Shown here: in pieces, positions 35,741 through 45,404 of the stretch | Numbering within the stretch: the first letter of the stretch is position 1 | Layout: every line of letters begins with the position of its first letter | Assembly: GCF_000259505.1 (NCBI RefSeq) | Contig: NZ_AJMM01000021.1 | Location: 1 to 54,579, forward strand | Length of the DNA stretch: 54,579 nt | Source: Streptococcus sp. SK643 | GTDB taxonomy: Bacteria > Bacillota > Bacilli > Lactobacillales > Streptococcaceae | Direction of reading: 5' to 3' | Translations under genes and position numbers: made by a program | Notes under the pieces: model-generated | The model's input: only the letters and a program-made list of their open reading frames with translations | Told to the model about the DNA's origin: nothing | The model's database searches: none

Positions 35741-36506
35741 TCTATATATTGTTTCCTCTCTCTTTTTTGCTTTTGTATTATTTGTCTATGCGACATCTAC
35801 CAACTTTCAAAATAGTAATACTGCTAGGCAAGTAAAGTCTGAGACCTATAGTAATACCATACCAAACGTACCAATTGATATTCAATACGATAATGATCAA
35901 TATTTTATCAGCGGATTTGCTTCAGAAGTATCTGTAGTATTGACAGGTGCCAATCGGGTTACCTTAGCTAGTGAAATGCAAGAAAGTACAAGGAAATTTA
36001 AAGTAACAGCCGATTTGATAGATGCCAGTGTTGGAACGATTGAAGTTCCTTTGAACATCGAAAATCTTCCAAGTGGATTGACTGCTGTGGTAACACCTCA
36101 AAAGATCACAGTTAAAGTTGGTAAGAAGGTTAAGCGAGATGGGATGCTTGTTGTGCCACAAGTTGATCAGAGTCAGATTGATCCCAAGCTACAAATTGAT
36201 AGTATAACAGTGTCAAATGAACGTGTTTCTGTCACAACTGACCAAGAAACATTAGCCAAAATAGATCGCATTATTGCGCTTTTACCAACCAGCGAACGCA
36301 TAACAGGTACTTACAGTGGTTCAGTACCATTGCAGGCAATTGACCGCAATGGTGTTGTATTACCAGTAGTTATCACTCCATTTGATACGATAATGAAGGT
36401 GACTACAAAACCAGTAGCACCAAGTTCAAGTACATCAAATGCAATTACAAGCAGTTCGTCGGAGACATCTTCATCGACGAAAGCAACTAGTTCAAAAACG
36501 AATTAA
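35727..36506 (+). CDS. cdaR: CdaA regulator, YbbR-domain protein
   Basis: A 259-residue protein with an N-terminal membrane anchor (IVSSLFFAFVLFVYA) and about two extracellular YbbR beta repeats (around residues 50-125 and 135-215), ending in a Ser/Thr-rich low-complexity tail of about 35 residues. CdaR binds and modulates CdaA. GGAGGTTGGAAAT precedes its ATG inside the cdaA frame, so translation is coupled. Streptococcal CdaR usually carries fewer repeats than Bacillus, consistent with the size here. Confidence 0.93.
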   Translation: MRKNSLYIVSSLFFAFVLFVYATSTNFQNSNTARQVKSETYSNTIPNVPIDIQYDNDQYFISGFASEVSVVLTGANRVTLASEMQESTRKFKVTADLIDASVGTIEVPLNIENLPSGLTAVVTPQKITVKVGKKVKRDGMLVVPQVDQSQIDPKLQIDSITVSNERVSVTTDQETLAKIDRIIALLPTSERITGTYSGSVPLQAIDRNGVVLPVVITPFDTIMKVTTKPVAPSSSTSNAITSSSSETSSSTKATSSKTN

Positions 36507-36530
36507 AAATAGAAAAAGGATTTTATAAAA

Positions 36531-37883
36531 ATGGGTAAATATTTTGGGACTGATGGAGTCCGTGGAGAAGCTAACGTAGAATTAACGCCAGAATTGGCCT
36601 TTAAATTGGGACGTTTTGGTGGCTATGTTCTTAGCCAGCATGAAACGGGAGCACCTAAAGTTTTTGTGGGACGTGACACACGTATTTCAGGGGAAATGCT
36701 AGAATCTGCCTTGGTGGCAGGGCTCCTATCAGTGGGGATTCACGTATACAAACTAGGTGTACTGGCAACACCAGCAGTCGCTTACTTAGTTAAAACTGAA
36801 GGAGCAAGCGCTGGTGTTATGATATCGGCCAGCCATAATCCTGCTTTAGATAATGGGATTAAGTTCTTCGGTGGTGATGGCTTCAAACTAGACGATGAAA
36901 AAGAAGCAGAAATTGAAGCCTTGCTAGATGCTGCGGAAGATACTCTACCTCGTCCAAGTGCAGAAGGCTTGGGAACCTTGGTGGATTATCCAGAAGGCTT
37001 GCGTAAGTATGAAGGATACCTAGTTTCGACAGGAACTCCTCTTGAAGGAATGAAGGTTGCCTTGGATACAGCCAATGGTGCAGCTTCTACAAGTGCCCGT
37101 CAAATCTTTGCAGATCTTGGAGCTCAATTAACTGTTATCGGGGAAACACCAGACGGTCTTAACATTAACTTGAATGTCGGCTCAACACACCCAGAAACTC
37201 TTCAAGAAGTTGTCAAAGAAAGCGAGTCAGCTATCGGTTTGGCCTTTGACGGAGACAGTGACCGCTTGATTGCTGTTGATGAAAATGGTGATATCGTTGA
37301 TGGTGACAAGATTATGTACATCATCGGAAAATATCTTTCTGAAAAAGGACAATTGGCTCAAAATACAATTGTGACAACTGTTATGTCTAACCTTGGTTTC
37401 CACAAGGCCTTGGATCGCGAAGGCATTAATAAGGCAGTTACTGCAGTTGGCGACCGCTACGTTGTTGAAGAAATGAGAAAATCAGGCTATAATCTTGGTG
37501 GAGAACAGTCTGGTCACGTCATCTTGATGGACTACAATACAACAGGTGATGGCCAATTATCTGCTGTTCAATTGACAAAGATCATGAAGGAAACTGGTAA
37601 GAGCTTGTCAGAGTTGGCTGCAGAAGTAACCATCTATCCACAAAAATTAGTCAATATCCGAGTGGAAAATGCCATGAAGGAAAAGGCTATGGAAGTACCA
37701 GCTATTAAGGCTATCATCGAGAAGATGGAAGAAGAAATGGCAGGGAATGGCCGTATCCTTGTTCGCCCAAGTGGAACAGAGCCCCTTTTGCGTGTTATGG
37801 CAGAAGCGCCTACAACAGAAGAAGTGGACTACTATGTTGATACCATTGCAGACGTTGTTCGTGCTGAAATCGGGATTGACTAA
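36531..37883 (+). CDS. glmM: Phosphoglucosamine mutase
   Basis: Converts glucosamine-6-phosphate to glucosamine-1-phosphate on the way to UDP-GlcNAc. 450 residues with the phosphorylated serine S101 in ISASHNP, metal loop DGDSDR, sugar-binding GEQSGH and phosphate loop [27 protein letters not shown] precedes the ATG, 24 bp after cdaR. In other Firmicutes CdaA and GlmM physically interact; that would link this gene to its operon partners. Confidence 0.98.
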   Translation: MGKYFGTDGVRGEANVELTPELAFKLGRFGGYVLSQHETGAPKVFVGRDTRISGEMLESALVAGLLSVGIHVYKLGVLATPAVAYLVKTEGASAGVMISASHNPALDNGIKFFGGDGFKLDDEKEAEIEALLDAAEDTLPRPSAEGLGTLVDYPEGLRKYEGYLVSTGTPLEGMKVALDTANGAASTSARQIFADLGAQLTVIGETPDGLNINLNVGSTHPETLQEVVKESESAIGLAFDGDSDRLIAVDENGDIVDGDKIMYIIGKYLSEKGQLAQNTIVTTVMSNLGFHKALDREGINKAVTAVGDRYVVEEMRKSGYNLGGEQSGHVILMDYNTTGDGQLSAVQLTKIMKETGKSLSELAAEVTIYPQKLVNIRVENAMKEKAMEVPAIKAIIEKMEEEMAGNGRILVRPSGTEPLLRVMAEAPTTEEVDYYVDTIADVVRAEIGID

Positions 37884-37913
37884 AACTTAGAAAACTAGAT
37901 GAAAATAAAAAAA

Positions 37914-37924
37914 TATGGTACAAT
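37914..37924 (+). promoter_or_regulatory. Promoter of the DUF1149-degV unit
   Basis: TATGG followed by TACAAT (37919-37924), an extended -10 element 33 bp before the gene; -35 not clear. Confidence 0.5.
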
Positions 37925-37956
37925 AGCTTATAATATTGTAGCCGAGGGAGAAAGAC

Positions 37957-38331
37957 ATGAATCTTAAACGTGAACAAGAATTTGTCAGTCAGTATCATTT
38001 TGATGCGCGTAATTTTGAATGGGAAAATGAAAATGGAGCTCCTGAAACTAAGGTGGATGTGAATTTCCAATTGATTCAACATGATCAAGAAAATCAAGTG
38101 ACTTCCTTGATTGTTGTCTTGAGTTTTATGATTGTATTTGATAAATTTGTCATCAGTGGAACCATTTCACAGGTGAACCATGTGGAAGGTCGTATTGTCA
38201 ATGAACCAAGTGAATTGAACCAAGAAGAAGTGGAAACCTTGGCCCGTCCATGTTTGAACATGCTCAACCGTTTGACTTACGAAGTAACTGAAATTGCTCT
38301 AGACTTACCAGGAATCAATTTGGAGTTCTAA
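37957..38331 (+). CDS. DUF1149 family protein
   Basis: A 124-residue soluble protein of the DUF1149 family, which shares a SecB-like fold. Typical features are the [13 protein letters not shown] opening and the long beta segment [21 protein letters not shown]. No enzymatic motif is seen. GAGGGAGAAAG precedes the ATG, and degV begins one base after its stop, so the two are translated from one mRNA. Function unknown; a chaperone-like role is only an analogy with the fold. Confidence 0.8.
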   Translation: MNLKREQEFVSQYHFDARNFEWENENGAPETKVDVNFQLIQHDQENQVTSLIVVLSFMIVFDKFVISGTISQVNHVEGRIVNEPSELNQEEVETLARPCLNMLNRLTYEVTEIALDLPGINLEF

Positions 38332-38332
38332 G

Positions 38333-39181
38333 ATGAAACTAGCTGTTATCACAGATTCCTCTGCTTATCTCAGTGCAGATACCTTGCAAAGAGAAGATTT
38401 ATTTGTCTTGGATATTCCTGTCAATATTGATGGTGAGGAATATGTCGAAGGTATCAATCTGACTGCAGAGGAATTTTACCAAAAAATGGCTCAGGCTTCT
38501 GAATTGCCTAAGACCAGTCAACCAAGTATTGCCAAGTTGGATGAAATCTTAACTTCATTGAAAGAACAAGGTTATACACATGCTTTGGGGCTTTTCCTAT
38601 CTTCTGGAATTTCTGGTTTTTACCAAAATATCCAGTATATGATAGAAGAATATGAGGGCTTAACTATTGCTTTTCCAGATACCTTGATTACAAGTGCACC
38701 TCTAGGAATTATGGTTGAGAGTGTCTTTAACTGGAGAGATCAAGGGGATGACTTTGTTATTATCCAAGATAAGTTAGCTATTCAAATCAGCCATACCTCA
38801 GCCTTTATTATGGTTGATGATTTGGACCACTTGGTTAAAGGAGGGCGCCTTTCAAATGGTGCAGCTCTATTGGGAAACCTTCTTAGTATTAAGCCAATTC
38901 TATATTTCAATGAACATGGTGTGATTGAAGTTTATGAAAAGGTTCGTACAGAAAAGAAAGCAACCAAGCGCTTAATTGAAATTATCAAGGAAGAGACAAC
39001 TTCTGGTCAGTATACTGTCATTGTTATTCATGGAAACGCACCTGAAAAAGCTGAGGAGATGCGTCAGCATCTACTTGAGTCTGGTGTTGGAAGTGATGTA
39101 TCTATTGCAACATTTGGCAGTGTTATTGGCACACACCTAGGAGCAGGAAGTATTGCATTGGGTTATATTCCCGTGATTTAG
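38333..39181 (+). CDS. DegV family fatty acid-binding protein
   Basis: A 282-residue DegV protein. These bind a fatty acid and hand it to fatty acid kinase FakA for phosphorylation, so it probably acts as a FakB-type carrier. Seen are the opening VITDSSAYL, the TSQPS segment near residue 60 with conserved Thr-Ser, and [18 protein letters not shown] near the end, all DegV landmarks. FakA is not in the window. It follows the DUF1149 gene directly; the 224-bp repeat-bearing leader of dapB comes next. Confidence 0.92.
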   Translation: MKLAVITDSSAYLSADTLQREDLFVLDIPVNIDGEEYVEGINLTAEEFYQKMAQASELPKTSQPSIAKLDEILTSLKEQGYTHALGLFLSSGISGFYQNIQYMIEEYEGLTIAFPDTLITSAPLGIMVESVFNWRDQGDDFVIIQDKLAIQISHTSAFIMVDDLDHLVKGGRLSNGAALLGNLLSIKPILYFNEHGVIEVYEKVRTEKKATKRLIEIIKEETTSGQYTVIVIHGNAPEKAEEMRQHLLESGVGSDVSIATFGSVIGTHLGAGSIALGYIPVI

Positions 39182-39210
39182 TTAGCGCTTCTAGGCTAGT
39201 TAAGATTACT

Positions 39211-39232
39211 TGTATCTTAACAATTGAACATG
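39211..39232 (+). repeat. 22-bp direct repeat, copy 1
   Basis: Opens TGTATCTT and ends AATTGAACATG; it differs from the copy at 39323-39344 at two bases. Confidence 0.75.
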
Positions 39233-39322
39233 GACTACCTGCCTCTTGAAAAAAGATGCCTGTCTTGCCTTTCGTGGAAAGTCAACGCTATTCCCTATTT
39301 TTCATGGGCAGCTAACGTCCTT

Positions 39323-39344
39323 TGTATCTTGATAATTGAACATG
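39323..39344 (+). repeat. 22-bp direct repeat, copy 2
   Basis: 20 of 22 bases match the copy at 39211-39232. Both are followed after about 15-20 bases by a TGAAAAA(A)GAT segment, suggesting a longer decayed unit of about 60 bp. Confidence 0.75.
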
Positions 39345-39405
39345 CCTAGAACCCTGTGTGAAAAAGATAATTCTTACAGGCTTTGTAAATTAAACAGGAG
39401 TAGAG

Positions 39406-40173
39406 ATGAGTATTCGAGTAATTATTGCTGGTTTTAAGGGAAAGATGGGCCAGGCTGCTTGTCAGATGGTCTTGGCTGATCCAGATTTGGACTTGGTAGC
39501 AGTTTTGGATCCCTTTGAGTCTGAGTCAGAATGGCGGGGGATTCCTGTTTTCAAGGATAAGGCTGATTTGGCCGGTTTTGAAGCGGATGTCTGGGTAGAC
39601 TTTACTACACCAGCTGTTGCCTATGAAAATACACGCTTTGCTCTTGAAAATGGCTTTGCTCCAGTAGTAGGAACGACAGGCTTTACTAGTGAAGAAATTG
39701 CAGAGCTAAAAGAATTTTCTCGTGCCCAAGATTTGGGTGGCTTGATTGCTCCTAACTTTGCCTTGGGTGCTGTCTTGCTTATGCAATTTGCGATGCAGGC
39801 TGCCAAATATTTCCCAAATGTGGAGATTATTGAGCTCCATCATGACAAGAAAAAGGATGCCCCAAGTGGGACAGCCATTAAAACAGCTGAGTTAATGGCA
39901 ACTGTTCGAGAGTCTATCCAGCAAGGTGCTGTAGACGAGGAAGAGCTGATTGCGGGTGCTCGTGGTGCTGACTTTGATGGCATGCGTATTCACTCAGTTC
40001 GTTTGCCTGGATTAGTTGCCCATCAGGAAGTTATCTTTGGCAATCAAGGAGAAGGTTTAACTTTACGTCATGACTCCTACGATCGCATCTCCTTCATGAC
40101 AGGGGTGAATTTGGGAATCAAAGAAGTTGTCAAGCGTCATGAGCTTGTCTATGGTTTAGAACATTTATTATGA
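39406..40173 (+). CDS. dapB: 4-hydroxy-tetrahydrodipicolinate reductase
   Basis: Second step of the diaminopimelate/lysine branch, providing the lysine used in streptococcal peptidoglycan. 255 residues: NAD(P)H-binding [11 protein letters not shown] at the start, PNFALGAVL, and the catalytic [15 protein letters not shown] motif. AGGAGTAGAG precedes the ATG. The gene overlaps cca by 4 bp, so dapB-cca-ABC-F form one transcript. Confidence 0.97.
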   Translation: MSIRVIIAGFKGKMGQAACQMVLADPDLDLVAVLDPFESESEWRGIPVFKDKADLAGFEADVWVDFTTPAVAYENTRFALENGFAPVVGTTGFTSEEIAELKEFSRAQDLGGLIAPNFALGAVLLMQFAMQAAKYFPNVEIIELHHDKKKDAPSGTAIKTAELMATVRESIQQGAVDEEELIAGARGADFDGMRIHSVRLPGLVAHQEVIFGNQGEGLTLRHDSYDRISFMTGVNLGIKEVVKRHELVYGLEHLL

Positions 40174-41369
40174 GATTAACACAAATGCCTTCTGAATTTC
40201 AGAAGGCTTTACCAGTATTAGAAAAAATTAAAGAAGCAGGTTTTGAAGCTTATTTTGTTGGGGGTTCTGTCAGAGATGCCCTCCTCAATCGTCCTATCCA
40301 TGATGTAGATATTGCGACATCTTCTTATCCAGAAGAGACCAAGCAGATTTTTCCGCGAACAGCTGATATTGGAATCGAGCATGGAACCGTCTTGGTGCTA
40401 GATGGGGATGAGGATTATGAAGTCACTACCTTTCGAACTGAGGATGTCTATGTGGACTACCGTAGACCAAGTGCGGTTTCTTTTGTACGTTCGCTAGAAG
40501 AAGACCTCAAGCGCCGTGATTTTACAGTCAATGCCTTTGCCTTGGATGAGACAGGAGAAATCATTGACTTGTTCCATGGTTTAGAAGATTTGGAAAACCA
40601 AGTCTTGAGAGCAGTTGGAGTGGCTAGTGAACGCTTCAATGAAGATGCCCTTCGTATTATGCGTGGTTTCCGATTTCAGGCCAGCCTTGGCTTTGAACTT
40701 GAGTCAGAAACATTTAAAGCTATGAATACCTTAACGCCGCTTTTGGAGAAAATTTCTGTGGAGCGGATCTTTGTTGAGTTTGATAAACTCTTACTAGCTC
40801 CGTTTTGGAGAAGGGGCTTGACTTCCATGATTGAGAGTCAAGCTTATGACTATCTTCCTGATATGGTATCTAGTCGGGATAGGCTCCAAAGATTGTTTGA
40901 TTTAGAAGAGGTCTTTACCTTTGAATCCTCTGAACAAGCTTGGGCAGCTCTTCTATGGGTTTTGGAAATTAACAATGTGCAACCATTTATGAAACATTGG
41001 AAAACCTCACGTCAATTTGCCAAGCAAGTACAAGATTTAGTGGCTATTTTAGCTATGAGGGAAAAAGGAGAATTAAGCAAGCGCGATTGTTATCGTTTTG
41101 ACTTGGATTTACTCATTCAGGCTGAAAATTTACGTCAGGCCCTAGGAAAAGAGGTCAATCATCAAGCAATCAGAGAAACTTATAATAGTTTGACCATTCA
41201 TGATAAAAAAGAAATCCAGATTAATGGAGGTATCCTCATCAAGGAATATGGTTACCAGCCCGGTCCAGAATTGGGAGAGATTTTATCAGAGATTGAGTAT
41301 GCCATTGTAGATGGAGATTTGGAAAACGACCTAGAAGCCATTCATGATTATTTGAGGGAGAAAAAATGA
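40170..41369 (+). CDS. cca: CCA tRNA nucleotidyltransferase
   Basis: Adds or repairs the CCA end of tRNAs. 399 residues of the class II enzyme: GGSVRDALL then DVDIATSS with the two metal-binding aspartates, the ERDFTVNA-like segment here [13 protein letters not shown], and [19 protein letters not shown]. It starts within the dapB stop (ATGA) and ends overlapping the next start by 4 bp. No defects are seen. Confidence 0.97.
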   Translation: MRLTQMPSEFQKALPVLEKIKEAGFEAYFVGGSVRDALLNRPIHDVDIATSSYPEETKQIFPRTADIGIEHGTVLVLDGDEDYEVTTFRTEDVYVDYRRPSAVSFVRSLEEDLKRRDFTVNAFALDETGEIIDLFHGLEDLENQVLRAVGVASERFNEDALRIMRGFRFQASLGFELESETFKAMNTLTPLLEKISVERIFVEFDKLLLAPFWRRGLTSMIESQAYDYLPDMVSSRDRLQRLFDLEEVFTFESSEQAWAALLWVLEINNVQPFMKHWKTSRQFAKQVQDLVAILAMREKGELSKRDCYRFDLDLLIQAENLRQALGKEVNHQAIRETYNSLTIHDKKEIQINGGILIKEYGYQPGPELGEILSEIEYAIVDGDLENDLEAIHDYLREKK

Positions 41370-43234
41370 GTGATTTTATTGTTGAAAAATTAAGCAAATC
41401 TGTTGGAGATAAGACTGTCTTTAAAGATATCTCTTTTATTATACATGATTTGGATCGGATCGGTCTCATTGGTGTCAATGGGACAGGGAAGTCTACCCTT
41501 TTAGATGTTCTTTCTGGTGTTTCTGGCTTTGATGGGGATGTCAGTCCTTTTTCTGCTAAAAATGATTACCAGATTGGCTACTTGACCCAGGATCCAGAAT
41601 TTGACAACAGTAAGACCGTGCTAGATACTGTTTTATCGAGTGATCTAAAAGAAATCCAACTCATTCGTGAGTACGAACTACTCATGCTCAACTATAGTGA
41701 AGATAAACAAGCTCGTTTGGAAAGAGTTATGGCAGAGATGGATTCTCTCCAAGCTTGGGAAATCGAGAGTCAGGTCAAGACGGTTCTCAGTAAACTGGGG
41801 ATTCAGGACTTGTCGACTCCAGTTGGGGAATTGTCAGGTGGCTTGCGGAGACGAGTTCAATTGGCCCAAGTCTTACTTGGCAACCACGACCTCTTGCTAC
41901 TAGATGAGCCAACCAACCATCTGGACATCGCTACTATTGAGTGGCTGACCCTTTTCTTGAAAAATTCTAAGAAAACTGTCCTTTTTATCACTCATGATCG
42001 TTATTTCTTAGACGCTTTGTCAACACGAATTTTTGAGTTGGATCGCGCAGGATTGACCGAGTATCAAGGGAATTATCAGGACTATGTTCGCCTTAAGGCG
42101 GAACAAGACGAGCGAGATGCGGCCCTTCTCCATAAAAAGGAACAACTTTATAAGCAAGAATTGGCCTGGATGCGTAGACAACCGCAGGCGCGTGCAACCA
42201 AGCAGCAGGCCCGTATCAATCGATTCCATGACCTGAAAAAGGAAGTTTCAGGCAGTAATGCTGAGACAGACTTGGCCATGAACTTTGAAACCAGTCGGAT
42301 CGGTAAAAAAGTCATCGAGTTTCAGGATGTTTCCTTCTCCTATGAAAACAAGCCCATTTTGCAAGATTTTAATCTCTTGGTGCAGGCCAAAGATCGTATT
42401 GGAATCGTTGGGGACAACGGTGTTGGAAAATCAACCCTCCTCAACCTGATTGCAGGAAGTCTTGAGCCGACCGAAGGTCAAGTTATGATTGGTGAAACTG
42501 TTCGCATCGCCTATTTCTCTCAGCAAATTGAGGGCTTGGATGAAAGCAAGCGGGTTATCAACTACCTGCAGGAAGTGGCAGAAGAGGTTAAGACAAGTGG
42601 TGGTTCTACAACTTCGATTGCAGAGCTGCTGGAGCAGTTCCTTTTCCCACGTTCGACACATGGAACCTTGATTGAGAAATTGTCTGGGGGAGAGAAAAAA
42701 CGTCTTTATCTTCTCAAGTTGCTCCTTGAAAAACCAAATGTTCTTCTCTTGGATGAACCGACAAATGACCTAGATATTGCGACCTTGACAGTTTTGGAGA
42801 ATTTCTTGCAAGGCTTTGCTGGTCCAGTTTTAACAGTTAGCCATGACCGTTATTTCTTGGATAAGGTAGCGACCAAGATTCTCGCTTTTGAGGATGGTAA
42901 AATTCGTCCTTTCTTTGGTCATTACACCGACTATCTTGATGAAAAAGCCTTTGAAACAGAGATGGCCAATCAAGTGCAAAAGGCCGAAAAGGAGAAAGTG
43001 GTCAAGGTCCGTGAAGACAAGAAACGCATGACCTACCAAGAAAAGCAGGAGTGGGCAAGCATTGAAGGCGATATTGAAACCTTGGAAAATCGTATCGCTG
43101 CTATTGAAGAGGAAATGCAGGCCAATGGTTCTGACTTTGGCAAACTGGCTACTCTCCAAAAAGAACTGGATGAGAAAAACGAAGCACTCCTTGAAAAATA
43201 CGAACGCTATGAGTATTTAAGTGAGTTAGCATGA
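41366..43234 (+). CDS. ABC-F family ATPase, Uup-like
   Basis: A 622-residue soluble protein with two ATPase domains: Walker [10 protein letters not shown] and GDNGVGKST, signatures LSGGLRRRV and LSGGEKKRL, and DEPTNHLD / DEPTNDLD Walker B motifs. There are no membrane segments. A C-terminal coiled-coil domain (about residues 555-620) places it with Uup-type ABC-F proteins, which act on ribosomes or DNA-related processes rather than transport. Resistance-type ABC-F is less likely given its core operon setting (overlaps both neighbours by 4 bp). Confidence 0.9.
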   Translation: MSDFIVEKLSKSVGDKTVFKDISFIIHDLDRIGLIGVNGTGKSTLLDVLSGVSGFDGDVSPFSAKNDYQIGYLTQDPEFDNSKTVLDTVLSSDLKEIQLIREYELLMLNYSEDKQARLERVMAEMDSLQAWEIESQVKTVLSKLGIQDLSTPVGELSGGLRRRVQLAQVLLGNHDLLLLDEPTNHLDIATIEWLTLFLKNSKKTVLFITHDRYFLDALSTRIFELDRAGLTEYQGNYQDYVRLKAEQDERDAALLHKKEQLYKQELAWMRRQPQARATKQQARINRFHDLKKEVSGSNAETDLAMNFETSRIGKKVIEFQDVSFSYENKPILQDFNLLVQAKDRIGIVGDNGVGKSTLLNLIAGSLEPTEGQVMIGETVRIAYFSQQIEGLDESKRVINYLQEVAEEVKTSGGSTTSIAELLEQFLFPRSTHGTLIEKLSGGEKKRLYLLKLLLEKPNVLLLDEPTNDLDIATLTVLENFLQGFAGPVLTVSHDRYFLDKVATKILAFEDGKIRPFFGHYTDYLDEKAFETEMANQVQKAEKEKVVKVREDKKRMTYQEKQEWASIEGDIETLENRIAAIEEEMQANGSDFGKLATLQKELDEKNEALLEKYERYEYLSELA

Positions 43235-43842
43235 CGGAAGAAAAAGTCATTAAACGTAGTCCCAAGAAAATCATTTGGAACACCTTGTTTGGCTTGGCTT
43301 CAGCACTTTTATTGTTGTTAGCTCTCTATTATTTCCATTCGCATTCGCAAAAGGGGACCAGACTTCATACGATAAGTCTTTTGTTAATGCTGGCTTTACT
43401 TTTTTATGTTGGAGTAGGAGTTTATCTGACTTACAGACTTTTAAGTTCGGACAAGGAATATTTGATATTTACTGTTCAGGGATTTTACTACAAGCCAAAT
43501 CCAAAGAAACCCAGTCATTTCTATGCTTGGGCTGATGTAGAGGAATTTTCCTTCTCTCGGATTCGAGGGAAGTATAGGGATTCCTATCGGATTAAAGTTT
43601 ATTTTAAAAACAAGGAATATGAGAAATCCCAATCACTTCTAGCTCTACTAAAGAGAAGGTGTTGCCCTTTTTATCAGTCAGCAGATTTGATCATCCCTAT
43701 CTTTCTACTAGATGTAGGTCTTCTTGAAAGGGTATACGAGACTATGAAGTACTATGAAAGAGAATGGCGTATTGAACAAAATCGTCAAGCAAGGAAACAG
43801 ATAAAACAAGCTTCGAAAACCAAATCTTCCAAACACTTATAA
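43231..43842 (+). CDS. Hypothetical two-helix membrane protein
   Basis: A 203-residue protein with two membrane helices (TLFGLASALLLLLALYYF and ISLLLMLALLFYVGVGVYL) followed by a beta-rich cytoplasmic domain (FTVQGFYYKPNPKK, FYAWADVEEFSFSRIRG) that resembles a PH-like or bacterial STM3941-type fold, and a charged C-terminal helix. Function unknown. It overlaps the ABC-F gene by 4 bp, so it is translated with it. A terminator follows, serving the convergent mntE gene. Confidence 0.75.
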   Translation: MTEEKVIKRSPKKIIWNTLFGLASALLLLLALYYFHSHSQKGTRLHTISLLLMLALLFYVGVGVYLTYRLLSSDKEYLIFTVQGFYYKPNPKKPSHFYAWADVEEFSFSRIRGKYRDSYRIKVYFKNKEYEKSQSLLALLKRRCCPFYQSADLIIPIFLLDVGLLERVYETMKYYEREWRIEQNRQARKQIKQASKTKSSKHL

Positions 43843-43874
43843 GATAGTTTAGGTTAAAGAGAATTAATCAAAAA

Positions 43875-43897
43875 AGCCCTATCCACCGGATAGGGTT
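43875..43897. terminator. Terminator between the membrane protein gene and mntE
   Basis: AGCCCTATCC (43875-43884) pairs with GGATAGGGTT (43888-43897) around ACC. A run of A bases to the left makes it a good minus-strand (mntE) terminator; the + tail is weaker. Confidence 0.8.
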
Positions 43898-45089
43898 ACT
43901 GTTTGTCTTCTTTTTTTGTTTCCTGGTGGAAGACATTTTGCCAAGTCTCATGGCGACGCCAGATACTGGTATGGAGAATGCCATTCAACTCATAACGCAT
44001 TAATTTGGTTTTTTGGCTGATGGAAGTAACTTCAATATCCTTAATAGCAGAAGCTAGCTCTTTTTCAGATTTATAAGCAAGCTTGTCCATCTGTTTTCCA
44101 TCTTGGCGGACATAGACAAAGTCTTCGGCTAGGAGTTCTTCTAACTGATTTCCTTGGTCTATCAATTGCTCGCGCATGAGGAGTTTTTTATAGACATTGT
44201 CCATAATTTCATCTTCAGGAATGGGAGCAGGTTCGATGTGGATATCAGTATCAAAAACACCAAATCGTTCTTCTAGCATAGACTCAACTTGATCTGCAAT
44301 TTCATGACTCTCAAAAACCGACAGGTCAGGATTCATTTCAAGAGTGATATCCAGGTAAATATTGCTACCGTAGGTGCGTCCTCTTTGTGATTTGACCTTA
44401 CTAATCTTTGGAATCTCCATAATGGCCTTTTGGTAGTCTTCCAGTAGACGGTCGTCGAAGCCATCTGAAAGGCTAAAGGAAGACTCGATGAAGATATCAT
44501 AAGCAGTTTTCAAGATAAAGAAGGTGATGACAATAGCAACCAATTTATCGACAATAGGATAGTTGAAACTACTTGCTAGAATAGCGAGTGATGTTCCAAG
44601 TGATGTCACAGCATCGGAAAGATTATCCTTGGCTGCAGCCTTTAAGGCCTTGGATTTGGATTGTTTACTAAGGCGAGTATTATAGAGATAAACTGCAAAC
44701 ATAACCGCTGCAGAAAGGACTCCTAGACTTGCACCCAGAGGATCAATAAGGGTTTCTTCACTGCTGAGAATTTTTTGAATGGTGTCCCGAAGAACATCAA
44801 ATCCTACATAAAACATGATGATGGAAGTAACTAAGCTAGCTAAATCCTCAATCTTCCAGTGGCCAAAACGGTGGTCTCGGTCAGCAGGCTGGCGTGCCAT
44901 ACGAATACCAATCAAGAGTGCTACGTTTCCAATAATATCTGATACGTTATTAAAACCATCGGCCACCAAACTGGATGAATGCAGAAGATGCCCAGTTGCT
45001 AATTTTGCAGCTGACAAAAGCAGGTAGGTTGAAATACTGATAATGGCTCCACGTTCTGCCAACTTGAGATTTGACATTGATTGGTTCAT
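43896..45089 (-). CDS. mntE: Cation diffusion facilitator, manganese efflux MntE
   Basis: A membrane exporter of the CDF family, 397 residues from the ATG at 45089 (MNQSMSNLKLAERG). That start has AAAGGAAG upstream; earlier in-frame ATGs lie at or before the predicted transcription start. About six membrane helices are followed by a cytoplasmic C-terminal domain. Metal-binding aspartates are seen in SSLVADGFNNVSD and KAAAKDNLSDAVTSLG. It is very like pneumococcal MntE, which exports Mn2+. It diverges from the Mn-riboswitch-controlled ATPase, making a manganese-handling locus. Confidence 0.92.
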   Translation of the reverse strand: MNQSMSNLKLAERGAIISISTYLLLSAAKLATGHLLHSSSLVADGFNNVSDIIGNVALLIGIRMARQPADRDHRFGHWKIEDLASLVTSIIMFYVGFDVLRDTIQKILSSEETLIDPLGASLGVLSAAVMFAVYLYNTRLSKQSKSKALKAAAKDNLSDAVTSLGTSLAILASSFNYPIVDKLVAIVITFFILKTAYDIFIESSFSLSDGFDDRLLEDYQKAIMEIPKISKVKSQRGRTYGSNIYLDITLEMNPDLSVFESHEIADQVESMLEERFGVFDTDIHIEPAPIPEDEIMDNVYKKLLMREQLIDQGNQLEELLAEDFVYVRQDGKQMDKLAYKSEKELASAIKDIEVTSISQKTKLMRYELNGILHTSIWRRHETWQNVFHQETKKEDKQ

Positions 45090-45123
45090 CAGGCTTCCTT
45101 TCATTGGTTTAAATTGTTCTTTC

Positions 45124-45152
45124 ATTATACTGGTTTTCAGGAGAAAATTCAA
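45124..45152 (-). promoter_or_regulatory. mntE promoter
   Basis: On the minus strand, -35 TTGAAT (45147-45152) and -10 TATAAT (45124-45129) are 17 bp apart. Transcription would begin near 45117, which sets the start codon at 45089. Confidence 0.8.
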
Positions 45153-45181
45153 ATGAAGCAACCTTTACTTGATTCTATTCC

Positions 45182-45209
45182 TTGAAAATTTTTGAAAATT
45201 TGGTATAAT
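45182..45209 (+). promoter_or_regulatory. Promoter of the P-type ATPase gene
   Basis: TTGAAA (45182-45187), a 16-bp spacer and TGG-TATAAT (-10 at 45204-45209). The transcript begins just before the riboswitch. Confidence 0.7.
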
Positions 45210-45213
45210 GGTA

Positions 45214-45305
45214 CTACTCAAGGGAGTAGCTGGCAGAAACCTGTGATAGTGTCGTCATTCCGAATTTTATACTGAAAAGTATGCTTTCCGGCACTATCTT
45301 AAACA
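45214..45305 (+). promoter_or_regulatory. yybP-ykoY-type manganese riboswitch
   Basis: The 5' segment CAAGGGAGTAGC matches the conserved opening of the yybP-ykoY aptamer. It is followed by a long imperfect hairpin, GATAGTG(T)C...GGCACTATC (near 45246-45300). A known riboswitch of this class controls the same ATPase gene in pneumococcus: Mn2+ binding prevents formation of the following terminator. Aptamer boundaries are approximate. Confidence 0.85.
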
Positions 45306-45307
45306 GC

Positions 45308-45343
45308 GAGACTTGTTAGGATTAACAGGTCTCTTTTTGTTTG
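45308..45343 (+). terminator. Riboswitch expression-platform terminator
   Basis: GAGACTTGTTA (45308-45318) pairs with TAACAGGTCTC (45323-45333), with one G-U pair and a GGAT loop, followed by TTTTTGTTTG. AACCTGT inside the aptamer region (near 45240) can pair with ACAGGT of the right arm, offering a possible antiterminator. Confidence 0.85.
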
Positions 45344-45404
45344 TCATAAAATCTAATGGCAAGGAAGAGAGCTTGTTTGGTACACAAAGTCAAGGAGGAG
45401 ACAC

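Larger units (their letters stand above)
39182..39405 (+). promoter_or_regulatory. Structured dapB leader, unidentified
   Basis: 224 bp without a gene. It has a hairpin GTTAAGAT-TACTTGT-ATCTTAAC (39199-39221), two 22-bp direct repeats 112 bp apart, inverted repeats TTCTAGGC (39189-39196) / GCCTAGAA (39344-39351) and GTTAGC (39181-39186) / GCTAAC (39311-39316), and a hairpin CCTGTGTGAA / TTCTTACAGG (39353-39380). No clear promoter or T-run terminator was seen. It could be a cis-acting RNA for lysine-pathway control or a decayed small repeat element. Confidence 0.4.

Noticed and set aside
41366..43234. Antibiotic-resistance ABC-F protein
   Set aside because: The Uup-like C-terminal coiled coil and tight coupling to dapB and cca indicate a housekeeping member.
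45090..45161. Longer N-terminus of MntE
   Set aside because: The -10 box at 45124-45129 lies inside it, so the upstream start codons would be untranscribed or at the very 5' end without a ribosome site.
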